In this document: positions 5,685 to 6,096 of the stretch, piece after piece
Layout of the letters: every line of letters starts with the position of its first letter
Position numbering within the stretch: position 1 is the first letter of the stretch
From: an uncultured Bacilli bacterium
Lineage (GTDB): Bacteria > Bacillota_I > Bacilli_A > RF39 > UBA660
NCBI GenBank assembly: GCA_947623855.1
Contig: CANQHW010000071.1
Coordinates: 1 to 6,096 of the forward strand
Direction: 5' to 3'
DNA length: 6,096 nucleotides
The notes under the pieces: generated by a model
Told to the model about the DNA's origin: nothing
Seen by the model: the letters and a program-made list of their open reading frames with translations, nothing else
Databases searched by the model: none
Position numbers and translations under genes: made by a program

Positions 5685-5825
5685 TTACTTTTTATGTTCT
5701 TTTAAATAATTAGATAATATATATACAACTAAATTATTTAAACTTCTTTGCTCTTCTAAAGCTAACATATCTAATTGTTTTTTTAAATCTTCATCAATTC
5801 TTACATAAATAACTTCCTTATTCAT
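5685..5825 (-). CDS. CopG/Arc-like ribbon-helix-helix DNA-binding protein (46 aa)
   Basis: The 46-residue product begins MNKEVIYVRIDEDLKKQLDM. It has the ribbon-helix-helix plan of the smallest CopG-type repressors: a beta strand at 4-10 (EVIYVRI) that would enter the DNA major groove as a dimer, helix 1 at about 11-26, a turn near RSLN (27-30), and helix 2 at about 30-43, ending in basic residues. Length matches plasmid CopG (about 45 aa). AAGGAG (5834-5839) lies 8 nt before the ATG, and a strong terminator follows the stop. It is divergent from a membrane-protein gene across a 125-bp region that holds two operator-like palindromes, so it most likely represses that gene and possibly itself. 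An antitoxin role is possible for this fold, but no toxin gene is adjacent in the usual downstream position. Confidence 0.85.
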   Translation of the reverse strand: MNKEVIYVRIDEDLKKQLDMLALEEQRSLNNLVVYILSNYLKEHKK

Positions 5826-5879
5826 AACGCTATCTCCTTGCTATAATTATGATATCGTTAAATAACATAAAAGTAATAC

Positions 5880-5909
5880 TTGCATAGTGCTAGCACTTTA
5901 TGATATTAT
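5880..5909 (+). promoter_or_regulatory. Extended -10 promoter for the membrane-protein gene
   Basis: TATTAT (5904-5909) is preceded by the extended -10 dinucleotide TG (5901-5902) with one base between. A weak -35 TTGCAT (5880-5885) sits 18 nt upstream. Transcription would start near 5916, just before the second operator. The promoter therefore lies between and under the two palindromes, consistent with tight repression. Confidence 0.55.
5882..5897. promoter_or_regulatory. Operator-like site 1 (AGTGCTAGCACT palindrome)
   Basis: AGTGCTAGCACT (5886-5897) is a perfect 12-bp palindrome placed in the spacer between the -35 and -10 of the plus-strand promoter. It is embedded in GCATAGTGCTAGCA (5882-5895), which recurs with one change as site 2. 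It contains several G and C in a region otherwise nearly pure A/T, which makes chance less likely. Confidence 0.6.
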
Positions 5910-5918
5910 ATATTAAAA

Positions 5919-5936
5919 GATAGCATAGTGCTATCA
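5919..5936. promoter_or_regulatory. Operator-like site 2 (GATAGCA-tag-TGCTATC)
   Basis: GATAGCA (5919-5925) and TGCTATC (5929-5935) are perfect 7-bp inverted arms around TAG. The segment GCATAGTGCTATCA (5923-5936) matches site 1 at 13 of 14 positions, 41 bp away, close to four helical turns. It lies over the expected transcription start of the membrane-protein gene and ends only 2 nt before its Shine-Dalgarno. Confidence 0.6.
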
Positions 5937-5950
5937 TAGGAGGTACTTTT

Positions 5951-6096
5951 ATGTTTAAATTTAATCCGGAAAGAGAATTAAAAAAGATCCAACATGGAGG
6001 TAGGAATAGATTTATTGCTTTTTCTTTTCTATTATTAGTTATTGCTGTTGTTGGAACATCTTATGCCTTTTATCAAGTAAGATATTCTAGAAGAAT
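5951..6096 (+). CDS. Membrane-anchored or secreted protein, N-terminal 48 residues (partial)
   Basis: The ATG at 5951 follows a strong AGGAGGT (5938-5944) by 6 nt, and the frame is open to the right edge. The visible part has a basic, cytoplasmic N-terminus (MFKFNPERELKK, then HGGRNR at 15-20) and one hydrophobic segment at about 21-39. The segment ends in VVGTSYAF, followed by QVRYSRR outside. The GTSYA stretch resembles the end of the signal segment in many small surface proteins of Bacillota and could be a signal peptidase site (after SYA) or a retained anchor. The bulk of the protein is missing, so function cannot be named. The promoter carries two operator-like palindromes, so expression is probably controlled by the divergent RHH protein. 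Confidence 0.75.
   Translation, partial: MFKFNPERELKKIQHGGRNRFIAFSFLLLVIAVVGTSYAFYQVRYSRR

Noticed and set aside
5685..6096. Type II toxin-antitoxin pair made of the RHH gene and a neighbour
   Set aside because: Antitoxin and toxin are normally co-directional and nearly overlapping. Here the RHH gene ends in its own terminator and the other neighbour is divergent and begins with a membrane segment.

Overview
The window is strongly AT-rich by eye. Its genes use strong AGGAGG-type ribosome binding sites, and tryptophan is encoded by TGG in uninterrupted long frames, so the standard bacterial code applies and UGA is not read as Trp. The protein types are a Clostridia/Bacilli-type radical SAM DNA-repair protein, a clostridial-type long glutamyl-tRNA synthetase, a one-TM XRE regulator and a CopG-like RHH protein. 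Together they point to a low-GC Bacillota, possibly an uncultured gut lineage of Bacilli or Clostridia. The exact taxon cannot be read from the sequence.

Layout. (1) 1-379, minus: 5' part of a radical SAM protein of the putative DNA modification/repair family, running off the left edge. (2) 380-499: divergent promoter region with a 12-bp palindrome. (3) 500-2625, plus: two tightly coupled genes for large, unrecognised cytoplasmic proteins (350 and 356 aa). They appear to be paralogs built from an internally duplicated domain carrying a (Y/L)PKDFI motif, and both end in LGRR(K). (4) 2601-2768: the 3' end of the second gene, with its terminator hairpin and a Shine-Dalgarno, is repeated in tandem; the second copy looks like the stub of a collapsed third gene. 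(5) 2769-3218, plus: a ferritin-like four-helix protein, convergent with (6) 3225-4856, minus: gltX, separated by a shared bidirectional terminator. (7) 4915-5505, minus: a membrane-anchored XRE regulator with an extracytoplasmic domain, with inverted repeats upstream. (8) 5685-5825, minus: a 46-aa ribbon-helix-helix repressor with its own terminator. (9) 5826-5950: control region with two related operator-like palindromes. (10) 5951-6096, plus: start of a membrane-anchored or secreted protein, cut by the right edge.

How the parts work together. The PKDFI pair is transcribed from a good promoter (TTGACA-17-TAGAAT) and ends at a terminator encoded partly inside the conserved C-terminal codons. 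The RHH protein probably controls the divergently transcribed membrane-protein gene, and perhaps itself, through the two operators. The XRE gene lies just upstream of gltX with no evident terminator between them, so read-through into gltX is possible. The most novel material is the PKDFI pair with its duplicated gene end, followed by the RHH/membrane-protein control region. No intergenic stretch exceeds 300 bases, and I saw no tRNA, rRNA, CRISPR array or insertion sequence.
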